Shown in pieces: positions 12,090 to 23,200 of a stretch of DNA of 64,000 nucleotides (its first letter is position 1; each line of letters begins with the position of its first letter). Source of the stretch: Marthasterias glacialis (Eukaryota; Echinodermata; Asteroidea; Forcipulatida; Asteriidae); contig OU452219.1 in the NCBI GenBank assembly GCA_911728455.2, positions 8,926,320-8,990,319 on the forward strand, read 5' to 3'. The notes beneath the pieces were generated by a model. The model saw only the letters and a list, made by a program, of their open reading frames with translations. It had not been told where the DNA came from and made no database searches. A program made the translations under genes and the position numbers.

Positions 12090-13121
12090 ATGTCGTCACC
12101 CGACAGTGGAAATACGGATGGGAAGACAACTAGCAAGTTGAAGTCCGAACCTGACCCAGACTTGCCGATAGAGGGCGACGACGAACCGTCCGACCTCGTT
12201 ATTAATATCAAAGAGGAGCCGATGGATGATGGTTATTGCCACAGTTACTCAAGTACCAACGGAGACACGTGTAATGGTCCGAGCGACCTGTCTGAAAGTG
12301 CGGAGTTGAACATAGAGTCAAATAACTTAGACGATGTTCCTGAAACCAACGAAGATGTAACACAACAACCCGTAGTTACAAAGACGGCGATTGCTCCATG
12401 CGTCCCAGTTACCACAGTGCCCAACGGTGGAGGGTTGAGGTCTACCATCAAGACTACGAAGATCCTACCCAGAGATCTGAAGTTCACCGGGCTGAGCACG
12501 AAACAGGTTGTAGCCTCGACACGCTTGCTGCCTGTCGGCATAAAAACATCGTGCCCCATCCCGATCGCTCTGACGGTGAACACGCCTGAGGTAGACCCAA
12601 AGGCAAACCGAGCTGCTTTGAGCAGCCAAACTTCGGCCCACCACCTCATGACTCTCGCCACAGAGGCGGATAAAATATTGAAAAGGCAGAAGAAGACCAG
12701 TGAGAAGGGTTCTAATTCAGATCATACCGACGATGACAAGTTGAGTAACAGTGACGAGGACAATATGTGCACATCGGATTCCAGCAACGGAATTGATCCT
12801 TATGTGAACTGTTCCGATCAGACATTGACCCTGATCCAAAGGCGAGCTGCCGAGGCATCCTTGTCGGCTTCCAAGTCGAAGAAAACCAAGAGAAAACGGA
12901 ACCAGTTACCAGACGACTTGAAGGATCAGACTTACTGGGAGAGGCGGCGGAAGAACAACGAGGCCGCCAAGAGGTCCCGTGATGCCCGTCGCGCCAAGGA
13001 GGACCAGATCGCAATTCGGGCAGCATTACTGGAGCAAGAGAACATGAGACTGAAGATTGAGGTGGCAGCCCTCAAGGAAGAGACAATTAAGCTGAGGGGA
13101 ATGCTTTACGATAAGCGGTGA
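12090..13121 (+). CDS. PAR-type bZIP transcription factor (HLF/TEF/DBP group)
   Basis: The protein is 343 aa from a well-placed start (GTCACCATG). A splice acceptor (TTTTCTCAG) ends at 12073, so the gene has at least one upstream exon. The C-terminus (about residues 272-343) has [11 protein letters not shown], then a basic region [17 protein letters not shown] and a leucine zipper. This is the proline-and-acidic-rich (PAR) extension plus bZIP of HLF, TEF and DBP, and [13 protein letters not shown] is their DNA-contacting signature. It should act as a nuclear dimer on TTAYGTAA sites. The N-terminal half is acidic and Ser/Thr-rich. It has two psi-K-x-E sumoylation matches, LKSEP (K18) and IKEEP (K41). 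The zipper runs to the last residue, without the short tail seen in vertebrate HLF. Class assignment is secure. Which vertebrate paralogue it matches cannot be told, and the lineage probably has a single PAR factor. Confidence 0.9.
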   Translation: MSSPDSGNTDGKTTSKLKSEPDPDLPIEGDDEPSDLVINIKEEPMDDGYCHSYSSTNGDTCNGPSDLSESAELNIESNNLDDVPETNEDVTQQPVVTKTAIAPCVPVTTVPNGGGLRSTIKTTKILPRDLKFTGLSTKQVVASTRLLPVGIKTSCPIPIALTVNTPEVDPKANRAALSSQTSAHHLMTLATEADKILKRQKKTSEKGSNSDHTDDDKLSNSDEDNMCTSDSSNGIDPYVNCSDQTLTLIQRRAAEASLSASKSKKTKRKRNQLPDDLKDQTYWERRRKNNEAAKRSRDARRAKEDQIAIRAALLEQENMRLKIEVAALKEETIKLRGMLYDKR

Positions 13122-13189
13122 GAGACACCAGAACAGCAATGAACTATCCTTGCCGCTTTTAATTATTGTTTTTTTATTTATTGGACAAC

Positions 13190-13400
13190 TCTCTATTAAT
13201 GTCTACACATTAATTGGCTATCCAAAATACTCATATTGACCTCATGCACGACGCGCTGCGCACTTACACGCGCCTTTTCTGTTCGCCATTTTGGGAGTCC
13301 AAATGTGCGCAAAGGAGGAATTGACTCCCAAAATGGTGGAAATGGCTGATATGACGCGCATTGTGCGGATGTGCGTTCCGCGTCGCACAAGGGCTCAATA
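13190..13400. mobile_element. CCATTTTGG-family MITE, copy in the bZIP 3' region
   Basis: CGCCATTTTGGGAGTC and GACTCCCAAAATGG form internal inverted arms within a CpG-rich body. Related copies lie at 22088, 36092, 54328 and 57590. Confidence 0.55.
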
Positions 13401-14487
13401 GTTATGTTTTATGAAGTCGTTGCCTTCATGCGTTTAGAAAGAAAAGGAATCTTTTATTCGTGCATCGTACACCGATATCAGAGAGCTGTGCCTTGTGAAC
13501 TTTTTTCCGCCAAAGAAAACGTTTAGATGTCATCGTAAATGAAAAACAGCGCGAACAATGGCACATGCGAATTTCACTGCAGCATTTTAGGTCAAACTTT
13601 TTGGGAAGCCTTCCTAACATTTTACTGGGTAAACGATTTTTCTTGGGTATTGCGGCGAAATGCTGTTGGAAGAAAATGAATCTTTTCAGGTGGCGGAACG
13701 CTTTTATGCGGCACTTTTTGTACAGGCTGTTACAGTCTGAGTGATATTATCATCACAGTAGTCTGAACTGGGCATGGATTGTACAAGTTATGAAAAATCT
13801 TCTCATGTTCTGGCATCAGTTGCAAAGATTCGGCTGGTTTCTATAGTCGGTATCCCCGTTGCTCTTTTTCTTATCCCACCAAACTATCTGAGTGCAACAC
13901 ACAGGTTCGGGCTGCTACTTTCTTTTAGAAAAACCAAGAATTTAGTTACATGTTTTCTTGGAGGATCACTGTATTTTCTTATAGTGCTTTTGGTTTTATG
14001 CGGATACATTTTTGAGTGGCTTTTTTAAATGTAGACCCTTTATAGACGGATGTAATTTGTTTTCGGTGCCGAAGTTAAGATATCTGTTGATTTATATATA
14101 TATATAGTTTTATTACAAACCAAACCAAATGTCAAATCTCGATAACTAACCTCAGGTCTTTTCATCTACTACATAAAATAGCTTTGGATCCTGAAAGGAG
14201 CAGCGACACTATAAACCAGATCATTGCCGTCATGCATTTCACGAAAATTAAGTTTACCAAAACAAAATATTTGTAAATTAATTATTATGTTCTTCAAACC
14301 AAAATGACCTTTATATGAGGTAATGGATATTTTTTTTTAGGAAAGGTGTTTTACGGCTGGATGGAGGACATGTTGGACACAGACCGCACGTCATTATGAC
14401 CATGTCACGATACAAACTGCTTCAAAAGAGGTACAACACTGATCATTACGACACAAGTAAAATGAAATAGCTCGCAAATATTATTGG

Positions 14488-14493
14488 AATAAA
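14488..14493 (+). terminator. candidate poly(A) signal of the bZIP gene
   Basis: This is an AATAAA about 1.37 kb after the bZIP stop, just before a new inverted-repeat element. It is a plausible transcript end, without direct proof. Confidence 0.3.
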
Positions 14494-14542
14494 AAATTAC
14501 AGTACATGATAAAGTAAGCATCGTATGTTTGCCGAATGCAAG

Positions 14543-14922
14543 TTAAAGGGACACGTTTGCCTTCGGATTGATGCGCTTTTGGGCTATACAAAGCATTGGT
14601 TATGAAATGAAGATGGTTAGAAAGATTTTAAAAGTAGAATATAATGATTCACAATATCCTGTGGAATCGTGTGGTTTTTGTTAATTTCGTGAAAACACGG
14701 TCCGTCATTTTGTAGAACCACAAAATGGTGAACCGTATGTTTTATGTAGAGTGTGGTTCTACTTGTTGTATTTCCAAGAGGCAAATTTATGTTTTTTGAA
14801 TCACTACTCCCTAATTACAACACACTGTAGGCCTTTTTATTGCATGAACAACTCTTAAAAAAGATATTGAGCAATTCCAAACAGCAGCATTTTAAGAGAT
14901 TTGAAGGCAATGTTCCCTTTAA
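14543..14922. mobile_element. MITE with TTAAAGGGA ends
   Basis: TTAAAGGGACACGTTTGCCT at the left is matched inverted by AGGCAATGTTCCCTTTAA at the right. It is 380 bp and non-coding. Confidence 0.75.
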
Positions 14923-16285
14923 AACGTCCGTGTAGAACTGTCATCTTGGTTGTAAAGCTTGTCGGTTTAAAAAGAGTGGTTGGTCCTTACCACGTGTACT
15001 CTCAGATTCCCACGTGCCTGTTAAATGTACCAATGCACCGTATTGCTCGTTTGGACGCTTGCCCTTAACTCGTTTATGGTCTGTGCATGGTGGCGACTCA
15101 TTACGTCCTCGCTGTTTGCATTCAATAATGTTGTCTTTGAACGCAACATCGTCCAATCAAAATAGAGCACATCCATCATAACCGTTTAACATATCCAACG
15201 TCCAAAGCTCAGGAATGTTTTTTTTTTGTTTACAAAAATGATATGATCTTTCAAAAGTCGTTTGGATAATGTAATAATAAGCCATAGCGCAGGCATTTAC
15301 AAAGTCACACACAATAAAGTATGTTTTAAATGAATTGATATTTTGGTCGCGTGATCAATTGTCTAAACATGACACGCATTGTCTTATGTGCTTATTTTGC
15401 GCAATCATAAAATCGCAGTGTTGGTAAAGTTGGGAACAGAAAAATGGCCATAATTTGTGTTATTATTTTAGTTAGAATGATGCAACAGCGTCATGTTTGG
15501 CATCAAGCTTTTGGCGTTTTAGTGAAGAAAATTGCAGTATGCTTGCCCTAACTAATGTAGTTGATACGTTCAGGCTGTTCACATTTGCATACGAGCGTGT
15601 ATAATTGTTATTGTTCACGTGAAAGGCCGTTACAAGGTGGGTAACATTTTTGAAAAGTGCATTTATATTTAGTGCCTGTTGCATCGCTGCAATGAATTTA
15701 AAACTGTATATGAAATGTTTATGGTCAAGTAAAAAAAATAATAATAATCCACATGAATAGCCAGCGAAAAATCACAGACGATATTACCGATGACAGAAAA
15801 AAAATTATTTGATTGTTTGAAATGAAAACCCATAATTTTCCTTCACCGCATCGTTGAAAAGTGCGGATGGCCGTCAAGTTAGATAATTTATGAACTTAAG
15901 CTGGTCTGTAGACCTGGGTGTAAGATTTTACAACCATCAAAATACTGTGTGTATACACAGCAGTTTAGTGTGGACGGTTTAATGTTCAAATCCAATCTCA
16001 ATTTCAAAGGTGATCAATCATAATGTTGTGAAGATGACTGTTATACACATTACCTCATTTGTAAAAAGGCACTTCATATATTTTGCTTTATAATGTAAGA
16101 AATACAAATATTGATGTAACGTGGCGATTTAATTACTCGGTGCATACTGCTGTATAGTTTTAAGTGTATAAACATGTACAAAGCAGTCAATTGAATCAAG
16201 CCGGGCGTGACGTTCAAAAAACCAACCAGTAAGAGTTGAAAAGGGGGCGTGACATCTTGTGTGTTAAGTGTCACCATCCCAGCTT

Positions 16286-16482
16286 AAAGGGGCCATGTCG
16301 TCATGATTATAGTATAGGCATGTGGCTGTGTGCGTGGAAAGATGACCCCCCCCCCCAGATACTGCACACGCGCGCGCTTGAGGTCAAAGGGCTCAATCTT
16401 TGTCAAAACTGATGTGACCGCGCGCGTAGTAACTGGGTTATTCCATTTACTGTTATAATCATAACGACACAGCCCCTTTTAA
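16286..16482. mobile_element. MITE with AAAGGGGC ends and CpG-rich centre
   Basis: The left end AAAGGGGCCATGTCGTCATG pairs with CATAACGACACAGCCCCTTT at the right. The centre contains alternating CACACGCGCGCGC and a C12-type run. Confidence 0.7.
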
Positions 16483-19400
16483 TTTAATCTAAAAACTCAT
16501 GTCGGTGTGCCTCTGCAGGCTTTTTTGTTTTTCATCCGAGCAGCCATTCCAAACACGAGGCCAATCGGGTCTTCCAAAACGCAGGTTGGCGCACATTTTC
16601 TGCGAGATTAACATTCGCAAAATATGAACTGGCTTTAGGTGCCTGTGTTGTGTTTTCTTTTCAAGCGAAATGACTTCCTTGGAGATACGGACAGCTAGTC
16701 TTCGTTCGAAGTTAAATCACCTCAAACCAAACCTAAGGATGATGGTACATGTTAATTAGAAATACTCTAGGAATTTAACTTTGTGTGCTAATACAATGCA
16801 TGCTCCGATGGTTTAAAACCACATCATCATCAATGTTTTACCCAAGCCCAGATATTTATTTCAGTAAAATACATACCTGATGAGTTTTAAACCTTTCATC
16901 AAAAGTTTTAAATTAATGCTTACAAACTTACCTCACTTAAGTTTATCTTGCCTTTTGTCAAGGTAATGTATACATGAAGGTTATTGTAATAATGTCTTAA
17001 GGTGTGATAACTATTTACATGTATGTTTAGGTCACCATAAAGGGAAGGGCGCTTCTATATGCCACAGAGAACTTGAACAAAACAAATTGGATGGTTTGAC
17101 AAAACCAGGTCGTTCTCGACTTAATTATCTGTAATGTTCTTTATAAACTTGCTCTCGCAATGGGGTCGAAACATAGCTTCGTGAAATTATGCTCGTTTTC
17201 TACAAGACAAGAAGAAAATAAAAGGTAAAGACGGTTATGTCCATATACATTATGTACTTGGTGTAACTTTTAAAATAGCTGCATGTAAATAACAGCAAGT
17301 ATGAATAAAAATGCAAAACATACGTTTCTGGTCATCTCTGTTTCTGTTAAACATGTGCATTTAAAAAAGAAATTATGGAAGTCGCCAGACACAGGAGGCC
17401 AGTAAGCCACTCGAGGTGTGGGCTACAAATCAACTGTTTTTTCCAGGGGCCGTTGCCACCTACTACTCCTGGGGCTGAAACAGGGTTACTACCCCCTTTA
17501 CAGTCCGTAAGGATGTAGGCTTGGGTATCATCCATCAGAAGCCTGGCTGATAGAGCAAACATGTACATGTACTTGGTAAATCCGAATACGAGTCCCTAGG
17601 AACATCCTGGATTATTTTAATTACTGGTAAAAATCGCTTTACAGATTATGTTTAAAAGCAGAAGAAAAAAAAAATTCCCGTGCAAAAAGAATTATCCGTT
17701 TCACTCTCATCCCTTGAGATATTTCGTTTTGTGGTTCCAATTACTAAGTTACATGTTTCGCCCCCAAACTCCAGCAAACAATATCTAGCTGTCCTTTATG
17801 TGTGTCGTAGTCAATAACTTTTAAAGATTCGAGTTGTAATAATTTGATTGGGAGAGAGACCCTTCTGTGACGAAGGAAGTTTACACAGACCCAAAAAGTA
17901 AAAAAAAAAAAAAAAATCCGGTCCATTTCACCACTGAATATTCCATACCGAAATACAAATACTCTTGATCAATGCCGTTCTGATAAATGCCATTACTAGT
18001 TGCGTTATCATTTGTGGGTAATTTATCAAAGATCAAGATCCAGTCTTGATGCTTGCGTTGATTGAACGGGGTGAAGGGAATTCCAAGTTGGATCTACCAA
18101 TGGAAGCATTTATAAGGGCCAACCAGTCCCATACATGGGAGCAGTGGAGTTCCCAGCATCTTTTTGCAGGGGGTCAAGGGGGGAACACAGATTAAGAGGG
18201 CAATTGTAGTTAAAAATGCCTGATTATAGCAAACTTCACGATGTTCAGAGGCTGACAGTGGGGCAAGATGTCCTATAGAGGGGCAGCTGCCCCCTTGTCT
18301 ACGCCACTGCATCGGAGCCCGAAGTACCGCGGCCGCGGCAATTCCAGATTCAAAGGGTTTCTCGCGTACATTCAAATGCCAATAAACGAATAAACCGGAT
18401 CCTGAAACAACTTTAGAAATTATCGTCAGATATTTGTTTATTACAGATTGAAATAATGGATGAGAACATTTACATATTTGGTGTGGAGTTAGAGAAGGAT
18501 GATATCATACCATAAAAAAAATAAATACAAATTGCAGAACTTGGGTGGGTGGGAGGGGGGTGGGAGGGGGGGGGGAGGTGGTAGTAATTATAATCCCACT
18601 GAAATCGATTCAATTGGGTATATAATTGGTTTACCGAAGATCTTTAATGCTGTTAAAATCACAACTCCCAGAATGATATAGCCTATATGATTCGCCAGTA
18701 CTGTACACCAACTTTACTTGATAAACAGTACGTATTTCAAAAGCAACATATTGATTGAAATCGTTACAAATCTTAAAAACAACAGGAGCAACTAACACTA
18801 CTCCCTTTAATTCTGGCGGTGTACTTACCTAATAAGTACATTTTTGGTAAACACAAAATTGTACTTGAAAACAACAAATGAAGTGAGAATAAACACGCAT
18901 AATCTTCCTGACATCCAGTTTTAATTTGCATATCAAGGTTAAATAGAAAATATGCTATGGAAGTTCACATTGTAGCTTGAAAATTAAAATTTCAGATACT
19001 CTCTGTATGTGTCTACACCCACCAGACATGCAGCTGTTGAACGCTGTCGCCACAACACCACAACCTGTCGCCATTCTAAGCAAATCCTTATCATTGCATC
19101 TCAAAAAATTCTGTAGATTTACAGTCCCACTATAGTATGGGGGGAAACACGAGGTTCTCTTGCAAAAGACTTGAATGTAAGCTTTTAAGTCTGCCAGTAG
19201 ATTAGAGCAGGCTAGTGGTTGCAACAAAGACAAAGACAATGGTTGGTATGGGATTCATATGCAATCCACGACAGAGATTACCCACAAACAGCCCACGCAT
19301 GTGCCAGTGCGCATGGCCAGAAATGGTCGGCGCGCAAAGGATTCTGGGTGAATCTGGCCAAACACTGACAACCATCATGGCACGCCGTTTTTGAAGAAAT

Positions 19401-19739
19401 GCGGTACACAACACATAAAACCTGGCATAGTTACATGTAAACTACAGCACGGCGTCCATTTTGGCAACTACAGTTCTTTTTTTTAAGCTGTACTTGGTGT
19501 CCCAAGATGCAATGCGGTATAACTACGAAAATTGCTCTGGATCCTCCATCATGCAAAAGCCTGTAGTCTTTCATACACTGAATGTGTGTAGCATAAATCA
19601 TGCAAATGCAGTATGTGTAATCAAAACAGTGAAAGCCAACACGGATCTATGGCCAAAATGTGATGAATGGTTAATTATTTAGATTTTTACCCCTGCGCCG
19701 ATATCTGATATGCACTCTACACTTGTTGCTTTCCGAGTC

Positions 19740-19870
19740 CTGCGTACAGAAATGCATAGGATCCGTTGGGATTCGAACCCATGACCACCATATTCAAGAC
19801 ATAAAGATTCTAGAGCAGATGAATGGTTTACTTTGAGCTGTCGTATTCCATGACACAGGTTTGCAGTTTG
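19740..19870 (-). mobile_element. tRNA-like SINE head
   Basis: The minus strand has GGGTTCGAATCCCAACGG (B box) preceded by a degenerate A-box region. It lies in the 3' flank of RNF8. Confidence 0.45.
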
Positions 19871-20216
19871 TGGTTCAGCAGACACAATCATTCCAATGGT
19901 GTCCGAGTCCTTCGACATACATTTGGGAGTTACTCTTTATGACATATCCCCAACAGGTAAAACAATAAGCCTCACTAGCTAAGTCCCTAATTTACACTGC
20001 CTTCACTACTTAGATGCACGCAGGTTCATAACAATACATGAAGGAAATAAACCCTAAACACATCTTAACAGCTTATAGAAACCTAACTTTGCTGAGCAGT
20101 TTGCCTCGCAGTGGGGCCCCGTTTGCCGTCTTGACATCAACAGCCTGGGCTGAATACTACAGCCCAGTGCTGCACCTGGCACTATAGGTAGACTTTCAGT
20201 TGCATCTCCAAAACCT

Positions 20217-20254
20217 TTAATAAGGACAACCTCTTGCCCAGTGACCTCGTCTAC
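20217..20254 (-). CDS. RNF8: RNF8 exon 8 (end of zinc knuckle, stop)
   Basis: This is the coding part of the last exon: GT then RRGHWARGCPY and TAA at 20219-20217. The acceptor is TTACACAG. It completes a CX2CX4HX4C knuckle begun in exon 7, which is strong support for this splice. Confidence 0.82.
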
Positions 20255-23200
20255 CTGTGTAATTAAACAAACACAAATCACAAACATGTCAATTAAACGA
20301 AAAATAACAACACTACTGTTTGATGATATTTATATAGAATCCAATATGTTAACGTCCTCCAAGGTTAACAGGGTAAACCGTGTATAGATTTAGCAACCTA
20401 AAAGACCACAGAACTGAGTCCATTAAAGAAATTTAGAAATAACAGAAAATATCTTTAGTCCTGCAGTTAGGATTCTGGATATGTTTTAATGGTTCTTGGG
20501 TTTCATAGGCAAAATGTCCCTGAATTCTTGAGAACAAAGGAAAACATAAAGCACTTTAATAAATCATTAAAGATGTATGATCCGTGCTGAAGCCGATTTT
20601 ACCTTGAAAAATAAAAATGAATCCAAATGTTGAATTGCTATTTGTGTATGATGACCAAAATTATTAACTTTCAAATGAGATATCCAGCAAAAAAAAACAT
20701 AAAACCCATCAAAAAATAATGACAGAGAAATTAATTAGAAAAAAAACATTTGTGTGGAGCACAATAAATAAACTGTGCACGCTACTTGCTCAATTTCAGC
20801 CGGGTGCCTTGCCACACAGAGACAAAATGCAGGTGAAATGACCTTGTAATATAGCTGACTTCTGGGTACCAGCAGCGGACATGGCCGTCGTACACATTTT
20901 CTCGCAGGGTGGTTGGCTGGGATAACCGTTTCAAAAACAACATTTTTATAGCCATCTAGGAGGTCAAAACATGCTCTTTTAAATTTCGTTCCCTGGAATC
21001 AATTAATTTTCAAGGTAAAATCGGCTTTAGCACAGACCATATATCTTTAAAATCAAAACTTACCACAAATATGGCAAGAACCACCACCATAGTACTCCCC
21101 AGCTATTCCTGGATCATAGTCCATACTGATGGAATCATCATCTTCTTCTTCTTCTTCTTCTTCTTCTTCTTCTTCCTCCTCTTCTTCACTGTTGTCACTG
21201 TCTTCATTGTCAGAGGATATTTCTATAGGTTCATAATCACGAGACCGGGTACCAGACGCAGGCCCTACTGTTAAACCTTGCGATAGAAGGAAAAAACAGG
21301 ACATGTAGATTATATAATCTTGTCAAAATTTTTAATTTATTATGACAACGCAGACTGTAACAGCAACACCGCAAAAGTTTACCATTTATAAACTTTGATA
21401 ATGCAGGATACCTTCAAATCCTTCAAAATTGCATACCCGACTTTTCGCCAAATTTTTTTATTTAAATTTTGTTTGTCTAAACAAATTTTGACAGATGATG
21501 CTTTTTAAAAATTGAAACATACAAAAACCATCAAATATGCCACGGACAATGCACAAAATACATGTAACACGCAAAATTGTTTGTACATTGCTCATGGACG
21601 TGATTTATTGTCGGGATCCCGAAAATAATTCATTTCTAGTTTTTAAATAACTACCACTAATCATTGGCATTTTTGTGTGCAACACCTTAAAAGCTTATAC
21701 TTTCTAGAAACTATACAAATAGCTATTTAAAATTTAAATTAAAAATGTTCAGCTCAAACCGGCGAAAAATCAGACCTAGCATCTTTAACAAGAAATTCTT
21801 CATTACCAGGCTTACAAAGGCTTCCTAATTTCTGGAATGTTCTATCTGATTAGGTTTAATGCTTGTCACAGAGCTTGCTTGTCACAGTGATCTATATGGA
21901 ATAGGATACTAATATAACATGGTTTGTGGGTGGACAGTCGATATTAGCTCTCCGAGGTATTGATAGTTGACAAACTAGTTTCCGAGGCGAAGTCGAGGGA
22001 ACTAGATTGTCAACCTCCAATCGCGAGGGGAGCTAATATTGTCTGTCCACCCAAAATAAATCATGTCATATTTGTTTTACTATTTACCCAATTCACCTGA
22101 CGTCATCATCACAATAATCTTGGTTGTGCCATTTTGGTGGGCAATGTCACTGAGTTATTCAGAGAAGTGCGCATTTTATAGGCAACGCGGCGTTTACACG
22201 TAAACCTATTGACCACCAAAATGGTGAGCATGGCACAGTCGGCGCGTGTGACGTGCGTGCATGGGGTCAATACCTCATAACTTCTCTAGTTCGGAAGTGA
22301 GCTTGAGAAAAACGCCGATTGACATTTACGCCGCCGCCATATTTTCATACGTATGCAGCTCCAGCAATGCTTGCGCATGTGCACTACACCGGTACAACAG
22401 TTCCACAGGTGCTTCGTAAAGCGCAAGCATAGTAGACCGTTACACCTGCGACAGTCTACTACGCGTGCGTATTTATCACCATGTGCGCGAATACACACTT
22501 GGTAAACAGCAAAAATAGCATCTGGCACGTGATGCCGAATGGACCAGCGAGAATTCCACTCTCAATCATGAATATGTATGATGGAAGATAGTATCACTTT
22601 ATAAGAACTTATTATTTCTTTTACTATTATTATCTAGAAGATCTAACTGTATCTTAAATCCCAAAAGTGCTTTTCCAGCAGAGTTCCTGATCATCACTTA
22701 CTTTTCCTTTCGGTGACAACCTCTTTTCGTTTCTGCTTCATCTCTTCACTTAGACTCTCCACCATCTTATCAATATAGTTATCTAAGACAATAGAGCGAC
22801 TATGTGAGGTGATGGAAGCACGACAGACGGGGCACTCTTTCTTGCGTCTCATCCAAGAGGTGATGCAGTATTGACAGAAGGAATGGGAACAGTTCAGTGT
22901 GGTAGCCTAAAAGAGAATAAATAATCAAGACTTACAAGTTTTTTTCTTTGTGTTGGCCACAGGGGACAATACATCATGATTCACATGCCGAATAATCCAG
23001 AACATCCACACATCCAAGAACACAGTTGAAAACAGTAAAACAATTTTTTTACAGGTATTGTCTTGCCAGCCAAAAAAGAAAAAAAAATTGGTGCTCTGCT
23101 TTTTTGCATGTTTAGCAGTACTATGAAAATTTGCCCAGAAATTCACCCTTTGACATCTGTTGGGAACATTAAAGACTTAATGGATATTTTGCGACTGACA

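Larger units (their letters stand above)
13122..20216. other. bZIP 3' region and intergenic DNA
   Basis: Contains the elements listed at 13190, 14543 and 16286, G-rich DNA at 18543-18583 and a SINE head at 19740. No gene was recognised. The poly(A) signal of RNF8 was not identified. Confidence 0.55.

Noticed and set aside
12245-12661. 138-aa frame antisense to the bZIP coding exon
   Set aside because: Shadow of a strongly coding strand; no family resemblance and no splice or start support.
17347-17590. 73-aa minus-strand frame in a GC-richer patch
   Set aside because: Looks repeat-like in composition but no second copy or inverted ends could be found, so no element or gene is called.
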